From Pyrenula massariospora (Eukaryota > Ascomycota > Eurotiomycetes > Pyrenulales > Pyrenulaceae), in contig JAGFMI010000014.1 of assembly GCA_021030905.1 (NCBI GenBank), positions 124,001 to 188,000 on the forward strand: a stretch of DNA of 64,000 nucleotides, written 5' to 3'. Below, in pieces: positions 1 through 11,800 of the stretch. The position numbers and the translations under genes are program-made. Each line of letters begins with the position of its first letter. The stretch's first letter is position 1. Under the pieces are notes generated by a model. The model did no database searches, had not been told where the DNA came from, and was given only the letters and a program-made list of their open reading frames with translations.

Positions 1-48
1 CTTGTTTGAGACCATTGGTGTAGATTTAGATAGGTCTTAGGAAGGGTA

Positions 49-519
49 TCATGCTTCACACTCTTCGTCCTCAACTGTATTTGCTTCTGCATCGGATGGA
101 TCCGAAATCTGGTGGGTGTAGTACAGCTGCGAATCTCCAAGAGCAGCCTCCTCATAATAGTATGCACTTGGTATGATGTTTTCTTCGATGGCCATCCTCA
201 TCATTTCAACGACTCGCGCGTCGTCCGCCTCGTCTCGTTGTGGAGGCACGGAAGATTCAGCGTAATCGAGCTTTCTCCTGTTCTCGTTTGGGTCGTTTCC
301 CACTTGAACGCAGGGGTGATTGCTGCCATCTTGACATATACTATTCTTTCCTCCATTGCAAGCATTGCAATCCATAAGTGAAGTTGAATCTTGCAGGGCA
401 ATCGGAAAAGGTTCATCGACTTCTTCTGTAAGAATGTCCAGTGCTACTGGGCTTGATCGAATTGGGATCCCGAAGCAGATGAGCTGGAAGAACAGAATAA
501 TCGCCCACCATCTTGTCAT
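49..519 (-). CDS. Small secreted protein, unknown function
   Basis: A single-exon gene for 156 residues that starts at an ATG. I do not recognise the family. The N-terminus (MTRWWAIILFFQLICFGIPI) is a clear signal peptide with probable cleavage near residue 22. The mature part is acidic (a DDAR/VEDEECEA-type tail) and has a short cysteine-rich patch around residues 50-70, including a CNAC (CxxC) motif and two further cysteines. There is no transmembrane segment after the signal peptide, so export is likely. It lies beside three other predicted secreted proteins within 6 kb, which makes an effector or other apoplastic role conceivable, but that is inference. No intron is needed to keep the frame. 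Confidence 0.55.
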   Translation of the reverse strand: MTRWWAIILFFQLICFGIPIRSSPVALDILTEEVDEPFPIALQDSTSLMDCNACNGGKNSICQDGSNHPCVQVGNDPNENRRKLDYAESSVPPQRDEADDARVVEMMRMAIEENIIPSAYYYEEAALGDSQLYYTHQISDPSDAEANTVEDEECEA

Positions 520-1430
520 GAGGAAGGATATTGCTCGATGGCATCTGTCGTGTCATCTGGAAAGCAAGAAGAGGAGAGCGACAACAATGAGCGTGCAGCT
601 ACGAGGTCGTTTCCCACCTGTCAAGGCTCAAAAACGAGAAGACGCGCTAGATCTGGAACGGCGGACATAGCGAGATCATTATTCCTCCAAAGGAAGTTAT
701 GTGTAGCGATGATGCACCAACGTCGAAATAACTTGGAAAGGCTGGCGGCCAACATTTTGTTGTCAACAGACCCGGATCCCGCCATTCCCATTTGGGCAGA
801 TTCCACCACGTAAAGCAACCAAAAACTTCAAACCAACAATTGTGCAGGCAATTTCTCGCACCAAGCGTTGATTTCGGCCAGAAAAGTGGAATTCACCCTA
901 CTCCTGGACATTGGTGCTCATGAGTATCCGGTCATGCCAACATGTGCTACAATTCAGGCTGTTCTAGGACTTGGGCCCGGGATTCAAGGCGATACTGCCA
1001 ACACATGGTTTCTAAATACTCTGACTCAATGGAACTAGGCCTGTGTAGACACCGAGACTTGACTATCTTAGATCGAACACAGCGCTATAGAGCTCTATTA
1101 TTTACGCGTGCAACAACGGGCCTAGGAATTCAACACCTACACAAAACCTTTTCCATCATCAGGCGACCTTCATAAAAAGTTTTTTCTTCGCAAACGACGC
1201 GCCATAGAGTCAAAGTACTAAGGCTCGAGTTTCATTTTCTTGTCTTATGCAGCTCGCGTTATGAACACCCGCCAGACCGTCATTCTGTTGGGTGATAATT
1301 TGATTGTAACACTGTATTCTGGCTCGTCGCTGGTCGTTATTCTATCTGCCTCGACGAAACTCGGCTCATACAGTTAATCTTATGATATTTCATCATTCTT
1401 AAGACTTCGCATCAATATCGCTGCTCCTAG
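520..1430. other. Intergenic, 0.9 kb
   Basis: Short open frames only, none with a recognisable motif. This is the shared upstream region of the leftward small secreted gene and the rightward five-exon gene. Confidence 0.5.
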
Positions 1431-2966
1431 ATGAAGGCGGCAGTCCGCTATGGGATTAGTTTGCTGTGCTTCTTTACGACAGCCTCTGACGCGAAATGGG
1501 ACTTTTCAAAGGCTTTTCCGTGTCCAGACGATAAGAAAGAGTACCTAATTAAAGACTTCGGCCTTGTCATGCTGCGAGCTGAAGGTTAGATCCATACATT
1601 GCTTGCTATACCGGATATCATAGTGACACAGTGAAGCGTCGAGTGACCAATTGAAGCTGTACAGCACCAATCCTGTTATCAAAGACCACTTTGATCTTGT
1701 AATGCCTCAGGGAGATGACAACCGAGAGCATGTTCAAAGTGAGTTCTTTAGTGACCCAAACGGCGTGGAGTACAAGGACTGACCGCCTGGTCAGCCGTTT
1801 ACGATCGGATCAAGTTAATCGACAAGATAGAGGACATAGAAGTCAAAGCCTACTGTGGTGAAGACCACCTAGAGCTCGTAAAAGAAAGTGGTCCACTTGA
1901 CTTTGACGAAAAAGGCCCACAACGGCCATGGTACGATAAAACGTGGAGAACGAAGGACAGAGCTGGCAATATCGTTTTGACGCCAGCACTGCGAGAAGAA
2001 CGCGATCCCGATCCCGACTGGGACAAGCGGAAAAAGCCATGCGAGGCCTCATCGACTTTGGCCGCATATACGCATCAGAGTGAGTTGTCTTGAGATGAGC
2101 AATCACTGCATGAAAGCTAAACGGGCCTGAAAGCGACTATTCAAAAGACCGTGAACGGGTTGACTAGACAGGTACATAGTGTTCACATAGTCTTCTGTGA
2201 TCACTATTTTAAACCTTACAGCGGCGAGGACGGGCATACATTTGACGAACGGGAGCTCAGTGAGATCAATGAGCAAGGTCTCAGTTCAATTAAGGAGGAA
2301 TATCAACACATCGTGGACATCATTCCCCGCGGCGAGTTTCTTTTTGAACAGCTCGTCGCTGCTGTAGGCGGGCCCCTTACGGAGGACACAGCTAAGAGGC
2401 TTGGGATCAACCGTAAAGGATGGGCAGACAATGAAATTATGCAGGCTGGCAGGTCGTTCGAAGAATGCATCGAATTTACCAGGAATTGGCCGGAGTATGC
2501 TCTGCTCAATTCTCCCTCGTACTGTCTTCTCTCCAAAAGTGAGTCAATTACTTGAATCTCTCCTTAGTCCTTCTTGAGATGTATCTAAAAATGATCAATC
2601 AAAGTGCAACCAACGGCCATCTTATACACCACAAGAGAGCGATATAACGGCAAGGTCAAGACATTGTTGAAGAGGAAATTTATTCCCAAGGAAGATCCCA
2701 TACCTACCATCTGGCTGCAAGGCGAGGTTTCACGCGAGACGCTCCGCGGCCCAGGTAAACCACCAAAACCGAAGATCATGAAGCAGACGAACGATCGACC
2801 TGATCCGCCTTCGGGATATGAGCGTAGAAAGGGCAGGAGTAGTAGAGATACATACTACGTTCCAAAGGAAGAGTACGGTAGAGACCGGAAGGCTAAGCAA
2901 GGGAAGGCGCGAACATTACTGGAAATTCTGGGACTCAGGAGATCATTCGGGGGCAGGTACAATTGA
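1431..2966 (+). CDS. Secreted protein of unknown function, five exons
   Basis: Exons 1431-1584, 1637-1738, 1795-2079, 2134-2538 and 2605-2966 join in frame to 435 residues. The introns are 52, 56, 54 and 66 nt, four with standard GT-AG ends. The protein begins with a signal peptide (MKAAVRYGISLLCFFTTASD). I do not recognise a domain: the mature part is hydrophilic, has few cysteines, a middle region with a VFCDHYFKPY stretch, and a basic, Pro/Lys-rich C-terminal third (around GPGKPPKPKI) that ends in a run of Arg/Lys. The basic tail could bind an acidic polymer or sit in a cell wall, but this is speculation. Neighbours on both sides are also secreted. The model rests on splice logic alone, so exon borders could be slightly off. 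Confidence 0.55.
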
Positions 2967-3409
2967 TCGTGTTTCGCAGATGGCTAGTTGCAGGCTCGTT
3001 CTGTTGTTCGATTTTTTGCTGGGGAAAAGTCGGGAAAGCTTTGGTGGGCAAGCGGTGGCAGCGAAGATGTAATCGAACCAGTGTATCTTATGGGTAACTC
3101 TGGAGTAACAGTCTTGATAATTTCACCTGCAACAAAGAAACTTGGAAAGACAGTGGGACCGCCTTCCTCCGTGTGGACACAGGTTTATTTCAGAACTCCA
3201 AGTATGGATCACCATCATGAGCATAAAGCATAAAGCAACTACGGAAGAGAGATCTATATAAGCATAATAAGTCCGTGCGAGAACCAAGATACTCCGTGAA
3301 GGTGACATCTAGACGTGCAACCAGGACCAGCCTTAGATTGAAATTTGGTTGACCCGCAAACAGTGATAGGTTAGGCGACAGAACATCAAGACTATATGAA
3401 AGTGACGCT
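2967..3409. other. Intergenic, 0.4 kb
   Basis: Lies between the 3' ends of two convergent secreted-protein genes. I see nothing else in it. Confidence 0.5.
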
Positions 3410-4033
3410 CTAGAGGTCTGAGCACGTACAAGCGGTTGGGCTGCGTGGCCTGCACGAGTAATCAATGATGTAACATTTTCCCTGAGTCCTTTTCAACCCC
3501 GGTCCCTCGTAGGAACAGGGGCGATTGCGCTGTGTGAATGTAATGGGAATATTATTAGTTTTCGAGCCATCAACCTCCATTGGTTGGCTTCCAGTCGCCC
3601 AGTCATACTTGTCATCGTAGAGCACCAGCCTTGGCCGTAAGTTCGGTAGTATGAAAGTGAAGCTTCCGCTGCCTGCGTCATAATCATTGCGCTTGATCAC
3701 GACGTCGTCTGTAAAAGTCCCTGAATAAGGGGTGTCTTGTCTGCCGTCCGTAAATGAGGTGTTACTCTTGGTGCATCCCGCATCAGCGACGCGGAACCAT
3801 GTTTGTCCGTCATCGAAGAGATACGCGCTAAGATGACAAACGTTTCCGGATATCAAATTACTGTTGGGCCCACCGGAACACTCATCTGCTGGCTGCAACT
3901 GGTATGGGATGGATTGGTCATACACAGCTGAGTCCCGAACGGCTAGCCCGGAGTTGATGGACTCAGGCGCTGCTTTGATGAGAGAGAATAGAAAAAAGAC
4001 AGCAGGGACGGCGTGAGCTAGAGTAGTACGCAT
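3410..4033 (-). CDS. Cysteine-rich secreted protein, paralog A
   Basis: Single exon of 207 residues; the first ATG in frame is at 4033. Signal peptide MRTTLAHAVPAVFFLFSLIK, then a short pro-like stretch and a compact domain. The cysteine order is C-x13-C-x20-C, a long spacer, then C-x13-C-x6-C. The gene at 5328-5891 has the same order with x8, x20, x14 and x6, and both share an (I/F)TQRN motif before the fourth cysteine and GKC(Y/F) at the fifth, so the two are paralogs that arose by tandem duplication and diverged strongly. This copy has a longer tail with two extra cysteines (TACTCSDL). Disulphide-stabilised, exported, lineage-restricted proteins of this size are typical effector candidates; function is unknown. 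Confidence 0.65.
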   Translation of the reverse strand: MRTTLAHAVPAVFFLFSLIKAAPESINSGLAVRDSAVYDQSIPYQLQPADECSGGPNSNLISGNVCHLSAYLFDDGQTWFRVADAGCTKSNTSFTDGRQDTPYSGTFTDDVVIKRNDYDAGSGSFTFILPNLRPRLVLYDDKYDWATGSQPMEVDGSKTNNIPITFTQRNRPCSYEGPGLKRTQGKCYIIDYSCRPRSPTACTCSDL

Positions 4034-5327
4034 TGTCAAGGTCAGTCACATACAAATTCGTATCCAGAACAAAGCTCAGAGATCGATCAGCCTGGGAATA
4101 TGTAGGAATTAACAAAGAGAGAAGAGAAGTGAGAGCTGCACAGGTCACAGAGCAATAGAATGGCATGAAGACATATTTTATATCTATCGGTCCATGAGTC
4201 TGGAGTAGTACTTTAAAGAATAACATCACCGCGATAAGGACTTTTGGAGCTAGCAGATCAAAGTTGACCGTCGCATAGTCTAAAAGTTGGCTCGCACATT
4301 GCTTCGGTCAAGTATCACAATGAAACAATCTCCAACTCGAAGTCGACGGGAATTATTCGAAGGTCTAACACACTAATATGACTTCTTCGTCGTCCCTTCC
4401 GTACACCCTGCTCGCCGCAGGACGTCAAGGTTGGGATTAGAGCAATAAGTGAGCATTACCCTACGGGGGTTGATCTAGGATCGTGAAACTTAGCAGTATG
4501 TGCTGGGTGCAAATGCCATCACATCGGCAACAGAAAGCATGATTTCTTCTCGGGGTCGTATTGCATCGGGATTTTCGAGCATTAACATCGAATTTGCCTA
4601 GATTCACCCACCACGCCACAGTTGGTCGAAAAAGCGCAGAGGCGTTAAAGTGCTGCGAGGTGTTGACTATTAGATTAATGCAGATTCCAGGGGTATGGTG
4701 TACGATTGCGATGGCAGTCTCCAACTCACTACCCTAAGCCTGCGTGGAAGTAGAGGTGCATTAGGTAGTCGATATGACTTCGGAAAAAACCGGTTCGGCT
4801 CGTCTGAATGTCCAGCCCGGAAATAAAGACAAGCGAGCCAAGCCCGGCAAGCCGAGGCTTGACACCAACCTTATGGCACCCGCTTCCGGCTGATACTCGG
4901 GCTGATACCCCAGCCTCCATGCGCCCTGTTACTGAATGGCACGGGGTAGCCTCTGCCACTACGCCACGACTTGTTGGAATGCAAGCGGCTTACTGCATGT
5001 TGGAGCTCAGAAGTGTGACATATTCGAATATCACCAATCGATTGCTAGCTGTCTACGATACTGCGGTCTACTGAGTAAAGACTGAGCTGGTCAAAGATTT
5101 CAATCTTGTTACGCTACTAGGTAGGAAAGCCCCGGGCAAAAACCCAGATTGAGGGGTCAAGCACTTCGTAGGTAACGCATTTTATCATTCTCAAGGCATG
5201 TATGACAAGACGTATTGGAAGATTGTACAAGACTATGGACATTATCACAAGTGCGTCTCTATCCACCCGTTGACACTAGGTAATGCCAGATAAAACGACA
5301 AGTAAGGAAATCCTTACGAAAATCATC
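4034..5327. other. Intergenic between the paralog pair, 1.3 kb
   Basis: No gene seen. A patch at about 4790-4960 is richer in GC than its surroundings and repeats short GGCT/CGGGCT-like words; I cannot assign it to a known repeat family. Confidence 0.4.
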
Positions 5328-5891
5328 TCAGCATTTGTAAGTAATGACGAAGCACTTCCCTTTGATAGCCGTCCCATGGGGATCTTGCGCGTAAGTACAA
5401 TCGGTATTGCGTTGAGTGATCGAGGTCCCCGAGACCTGCTTTCCTTGCTTTGTCCAACCGTCCGTATCCCAAACGATGTTAGACTGGCCTTCATTCGTAA
5501 GTTTGAGCGAGAATCCCGCCTTTCCCATATCAATTGGAGTATTGCGCGGTGGGAGACCCGAAATTATGAAGTCTTGGCGGCCATTATTTGGTTCAGTAAT
5601 CTTTCCCGATGGCGCGTCGGGCGGACTATTAATTAGAACAGAGTCTCCGTAACCGAAATCGCAATGACTATTACGAACACCAGCCCAATATGTGCCGTCC
5701 TCAAAGATGTTGACATTTGCTATGCATTGAGCGGTATCGCTCTCCATGTCACAATTGTCTCCTTGGAACATATTTGGTGGTGGTGGAGCAGGTTGGGAGT
5801 TACGTTTTGTTCGTAAAACGTCTAGAGGACTCGGGACAGCATAAATTAAAGGGGGTAGGAGAAGAAAAGAAGAAATTAATGTAGAATACAT
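5328..5891 (-). CDS. Cysteine-rich secreted protein, paralog B
   Basis: Single exon. The frame is open further upstream, but the ATG at 5891 gives a good signal peptide (MYSTLISSFLLLPPLIYAVP) and a 187-residue product, so I chose it. After a Pro-rich linker (PAPPPPNMF) comes the same domain as in the gene at 3410-4033: six cysteines spaced C-x8-C-x20-C, spacer, C-x14-C-x6-C, with the last cysteine as the final residue. Shared landmarks are the FEDG/FDDG motif between cysteines 2 and 3 and the ITQRN block before cysteine 4. Both genes lie on the same strand about 1.3 kb apart, as expected for an old tandem duplicate. No known fold is recognised. Confidence 0.65.
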   Translation of the reverse strand: MYSTLISSFLLLPPLIYAVPSPLDVLRTKRNSQPAPPPPNMFQGDNCDMESDTAQCIANVNIFEDGTYWAGVRNSHCDFGYGDSVLINSPPDAPSGKITEPNNGRQDFIISGLPPRNTPIDMGKAGFSLKLTNEGQSNIVWDTDGWTKQGKQVSGTSITQRNTDCTYAQDPHGTAIKGKCFVITYKC

Positions 5892-8800
5892 TTTGAGTTT
5901 GAGTTGTAAAAGTATTCGCCTAGAGCCAGAGGCTGTCCGGTTTCTTAGCAACTTTCCAGAAGAATGATTAAAAAAGGTGACGACTAAAGCATAAAATTCG
6001 AGATGAAAAAAGCAGAGGCTTTTTGAGAATTTATATCGTTGTACTCAACTTCTAAAATCGTTTGTCCCTGAGTTCGGGATTGCAGATCTGGGGGTCCCAT
6101 GGTTATCAACTCCATGACCTAAGTCGCCAGGCCACGTCATATATATCTTAAGGAGAAGGCCAGCAACAAGAATGAGGGTTCCGACAGTTAGTCTGCCGCT
6201 GAGCCTTGGACACTGCGGCTTCGGACCTTGGCCGCTGTTGGGAGGAGAAATAGGCGGAACGATAGAAGAGGAATCACAAAAACAGAAGATTGCACCACAA
6301 CCGTAAGAGGAGCTTACACAATCATGTTTACCGGCTAGAATGGTTCGCCGTGTTGAGGTACGTTGAAAGTAGCACTACATCATTCGATGAAGGGTCTAAG
6401 TTGAGGATAGATTTTTCGAAAGAGCGAGGCTCAGTCTGGCGAGATGCGTAGTCAACGTTCATAGTCTTTTTGGCTGGGCGATGTCGCCAGATCAATGTCA
6501 ATCAGTGCTAGCTTTGAGCAGGATTTAGACTCTAAAAAGAGGATTAGCATGATAGGAAAGCTTGCAGCCAGGCAGTACCGTCTAAAAAACGCCAAATCAC
6601 CAGAGGGTTTCGGGGCGTGCGGCCGCTCCGCTCGGCCAGTACACGCGATTCCAAATTTTCACTTCACCAGCGAACAAGTTTCTCCCAGCAATGCCTAGTT
6701 CTAAGGTCGTTCTTTTCCAATTCGTTATCTTTCATGTTCTCCTTGAGGGCAATGAGGGTCTACGAAACATTCAGCAATCATGGCCATTCCTTCTCGGCCC
6801 TCTCCCCGCGTAATTTTTTGCATGCCTAAATCCCTATTTTTGCTATGTCCTGAACACAGATATCATCGGCTGGTATTTTTATGCTATCGCGAAATGGCTC
6901 TATGCAATAAAATTGAGTCTGAAGTGATCAAGAGTACTGACAACTCTACCGAAGCTTCTTCATGTAGGCTTCCCCTGGCTCTGATGGTGTGAGCTAGAAA
7001 GTGATCACTAGGATGAGCGTTGTTCATACCCAGGAAGGATGGATGGAAGAAGTCGAAAAATATAGAGTGTATAGGTGTTATGACTGTCATGGAGAGATAG
7101 CCTTATACAGGAAGTATACGAAACCCTAAAACTTAGATGGACATGCTTGTAGTAACTATCAAGAAACCCTATGGGAGTGGACAATGAGTTTACTCCTTGC
7201 AGAAAAATTCTCGTATTTGACTTGAAACTCGGTTATAGAAGACTCTTAAGCAAAAAAGCCAATATTGAGTCATATAGACCAAGCCCCTTTACTATCTGGT
7301 CGACATCGGATATATAGCAGACTGTTAAGCTGGCTGGCTCAATGATAATAAGAGATGTTCTGAATGAGAACAAGGACGGCGCCAATGCGGTACCAGGGAA
7401 GATACACAATGGTGGCATCAAGGGAGTTCTCAACGGGGTAAGGAAAGATTGAGAAGTAGGATCAAGACTAAAGGTCCTGTGGCTGTGGGCATGGCTGAAT
7501 GGTGCTCAAGCTAGCGTAAACGACGGTTTTCCGACGCAAGAGCACGATCAGTGAGTACAATATTGTCACAGATGATGTGTTTTTCTTTCCCGTATTCGAG
7601 AGCGGTCTGCCACGGAAGTCGATAATTCCGCATGTACATTATTAGGGTAAGCTTAAACGTAAAAGAGAGCCGTCAAAGTGTCACGATGGTACATCAGAGA
7701 CGGTGAGCCAGACTCTCCTTTCACTGTAATGCCATTGATCTGAAGTGTGTAGTGTCTGAATTAATGGAAATCATTCACGATTTTGATTGTGAGTAGACAA
7801 GTAAGATACCGAGGCTACCCATGCGCAGCGAACACCTTCCAAATCAGCCTCTCACGGTCTATCACGGTGTCACTTGTTGCTGCTATAGCCGCTGGGGATG
7901 GCGGGGATCGCCTAGTGCCACATGTCAATGGTTTTTGTAGTAAAATATTGTCTCCTAGTCCGAAATAAGTTCCTGTTGGGATCATGCGTAATTGCAACTC
8001 GAGCCTGTAGATTCATTGTTGCTGCCTACAATTTGCTCTGAGCTATAGCTAAGACTTGCAGGCCAACAGATGTCTGTTATCTTTTAAAATGGCTAATACA
8101 GCATTCCCAAGGCTAAGAGTTATAGGAAAGAGCTCTAGGAAAGAGAAGAAAGTCAAGCGAGACTGAAGGGCTGAAAGAGAATCGGTTGCTGACGCCACAA
8201 CCAACAGAAGCAGGTATGCTTAGACCGAGCCAGTTTTCGAAGTCTCGATGACGAGGCCGAAGTAGCAGAAGGCATGGAGCAAAATTCCATATTCGTCATC
8301 CAGTTACTTAAACCTCGACACCGCAGAGTTTCATAAAACGAGAACGACGCTCAAGGTTTCGTTAGTCAAGCTATCGAAAAGGACAATTGCAGAAATGAAA
8401 GTTGCAAAAGAGACTGATAACGTTTGTGGTTGTGGCTCCCAACAAAAACACTGTCCAAGAGACCATGACATGTTGATATCTCCCTAGAGCTTCTATTTCA
8501 TCTTAATATAGACATCTTCGCCGAGACATTTCTACCTTTACGGCAGAAGGAAAGTGCATTGGGCTGATGGATGAACTTCGCTTTTGTCAGCGTCGATAAT
8601 TGCCTGAGTATATAGCCGCTTGAAAGAGCAAGCACGAATTGAGTGACAATTACTCCCCTCAGCATAACAGAGTCCACTCAAAGTGTGCTCTCGAGAGTGT
8701 GTTTTAGACTGAGTACTGGTTGATGTTGGTAGTGAGACTCCATCTCGAAGCTCTGTAGTGTATATCCGAGGGAATGTACAATCAACGCGGTCGGAGTTCA

Positions 8801-11800
8801 TAGTCTCTCAAGTTTCATCTTCATGATAATCTATTTAGAAAACTTACTTTATCATTTCTTATTGCTTCCGAAGAGCATAGGGATAGTCGCACAGGGGTGC
8901 AAAAGGACAGAAGTGCTGCTCTTGGGTTCTGAGACTGTTGACAGCTCGATTAATGTGGACCAGGTGTCGTCTTTGTAGTCTCTGGCCATAGTCATCAACG
9001 AAGCCAGTGGCCAGACTTGTACTAAGCGTTTGGGATATTAAGTCTATGTTTGACTTGATTTTTTCATAACCCCCATCAAGAACATCATGATCATCATCAA
9101 GAAAGATGCCGCACCCTCTCTGGATGTATAGTCAAAGCCCGGCTACTCAGCAGGTTCACCTCGTGCGACTGGTTCGCCTGGCTATCTCATGTAGCTGCGA
9201 AGCAAAGGAGGGAGAGCACCGGCGGAGTGAATGCGAGACTCGTAGGCTAAGGGACTGATATCGTTGAAGACGTTGTCCATGCGGTCAGTTGCATCATTAT
9301 TATCCTCCACATGCCAATGATACTAAAGGGATAGGCTTGTAGGTAAAGAATGTACCGGCATGGCAGCGTTCCAACGAATTTGCGGAATTTGAGGAGACAG
9401 AACTCATGATCGATCGTCAATTTGGACAGTCCAGGCAGAAAAATGCCTTCTTCCAACTAGCTAGCAAATATCAGAGGCATAGATGGAAGAACAAGCTGAA
9501 AATCATCGCTGGCCAAGACCTCATGATGAGAGAAGGTAAAGAAACGAACAGAATGCCACAGTAATCCCTACACATCAACGTTAGGTGCCTCGCTGGTCTG
9601 GCTATGCCTGGCTCCTGCCTCACATATGGCTCCAGCCTCGTGTCAGGTCCCAGTCTGAAGTTTTCATTGTAGGTCGGTAGACAAGGGATGGCGGCGCTAA
9701 CTATCAGCTTCCTTGGCCTGCTCTTCAAGTCACTGCTGCATATTCCTGCATTCCTTCGAGAGCAGCTGAATTGATAACTGCCTTGTGGATTCGTGCAAGT
9801 ATTGCCACTCGCTTGCATGTCCAACGATCCAGCTTGGCTTGGAAATCCAGAAGATCCAATGCTATTCAACTTGGAGCTAATCCCCACAGACGGGGCGAAG
9901 CGAGGAGAGAGATCGAGATCAACAGCGTTCCGCTCGAACGTTGCCTTGCCACTTCGTAATTTCAAGCATGCTATGATGATCTTAAACGCCTTTGGCAACG
10001 CGGAGGCCTTAGCTGACGTTAGAACTCATGGCCTATGGGAAGCTGTCAGTGAGATAATGGTTGCATGCTAGAAGAGCGGTCACTGTCTGGTGGATCGGAC
10101 TGTGCATTGTGGATGCGAACGCTCCACCCGTAGGAAGATCGGGATAGTCTATTCGTCCTTACTGTTGAGAGGTGGTGTTTTCAGTTTTGAGAAGGCGCTC
10201 AAAGCTTTTGATTGACAGGGTGTGGGCGCCTGATAGGCATAGACTGCGTTGTGGTCGCCGTGGGCCTCCTACCTACTGAATTGTGCTTCTCGTGATGGGG
10301 AGCAACGGCTCACACTCCTAACGATAATCCCTAGGGCCTGCCATGGGGCTATTTGGGCTCCTCGGGCCATGGTATCCCACGCGCCATTGGTGATTGAGGT
10401 GGATGCCTCCTTTTCTTGTGTGCATCATCTGCCGCTTTAGCCGAAGGAGTTGCTGCTCAAGCTTGCCACACTGGAGACTAATCGACTGGAAGGCGCACTT
10501 TGGAATATTAGACCAGCAACAAAGCTATGCGGTACAGGACAACGGCCCTGACGATTGTGGTTTCTATTCCTGGAAGTCAAGAAAGATATTGACTTTAGGT
10601 TTCGTTAATGAGTGTATCAAGATGTACGCCATTTCGACCCGTTACAATGGAATAAATTCGCTATGACAAGGCATGACCCTGTAACTGATCATGCTCGAAA
10701 AGGCGAACGCTTTGGAAGAAAAGTGCTTCGCGAGACTATGATTGGTAGTAACTGGTAAGATGGTGAGCTGTAGCTCCTCAAGGTACATTTCGATGTACCT
10801 AGTTCTGATCATCGATAAGGGAAGTTTTGCGACCACGCTCCAGGGTCAGATGACCTTGCAAGTCCCGATCCTGAAACGCCCAGTTTCTCTCTCGTCAGAT
10901 GAACTCTGGTCTAGGTACCGAGGAGCACGCTCCAACCCTAGAGCAGAAGCCTCGCTGAAGACAAAATTAGAAACACAGAGCATGTGCCGCTACAAAAACG
11001 GTAAGTTTGAAGCCCACCAGTGCTCGAGGTGCATGTACGATTCAGGCGATGGATCATTGGCCGTATTGCGTGGTGTGGGTGGGCGCAAACTGGGATGGCG
11101 ACATCCCATGTCCCAACGAGCTTGTTTAGATCAGGTGAATCCACCGTGGGAGCTAATAGTGAAGAGAGCCATAAATCTCAGATTGTGCGGGATCTTATGC
11201 CGCCCGGAACAGGAGACATATAACGTTTAATGGACTTGCATACAAGATCAAGCGTCACCAGAGCCCTTGTCAGCTATGTTGAAGGTTCGCCGAAAAACAC
11301 AATAAGCAATGCCGACGGGTTTTGCAGTTCTCAGTAAGAGTCAAGATTGTAGTCGGCATTGACGCCACGCCGCTGTTTAGCAAGCACTATAGATCCATCC
11401 TTCGACTCCATGGGCATTGATAACGCCATCGTCAGTGATCCAAATGAGCCCACTCGCACGATAGTAGTGGCCACGATCCCTACACAGATAAACAAGATCC
11501 GAGGGACTTACTTTGGCTGGCTGAGGTATGGCACACGGATAGAGCACATCCATTGGTTGAGAGCAAGAAATTGCCGATAGGTGATGATAGCTATAAATAC
11601 CCAAAATCATGCCCTTAGCTTTTAAGAACCACGAAAAGTTGGGGGCGGAGATGCAATTTGCTAGGCTCCTAGCCGGAGCCTCACGCCACTTTGCTTTGAA
11701 AGCTGATCCAAAACTTTGAAGCCTGAGGTCCTTAGGCCAGCCTTAATCTGCTAGGAAAGTAGACAGTGGACCACATGGGAGGTCCCCAAAGACAGGGTAT

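Noticed and set aside
4790-4960. GC-rich patch with GGCT/CGGGCT words as a possible SINE or MITE
   Set aside because: No target-site duplication, terminal repeat or second copy in the window.
6061-6130. tRNA-like look of a region with TTCGGGATTGC and GGTTATCA words
   Set aside because: I could not fold a cloverleaf with an anticodon stem and T-arm on either strand.
9471-9998. 176-codon open frame on the minus strand with several cysteines
   Set aside because: It lacks an ATG, has no signal peptide and no recognisable motif; probably chance.
10394-10666. QDNGPDDCG motif resembling the catalytic Cys region of Ulp1-type proteases
   Set aside because: The motif stands alone: I saw no matching His/Asp block or other family sequence around it in any frame, and the frame has no good start.
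10760-11230. 156-codon plus-strand frame with a C-x11-C-x2-C pattern
   Set aside because: No family match and an unlikely amino-acid make-up; one cysteine pattern is not enough.
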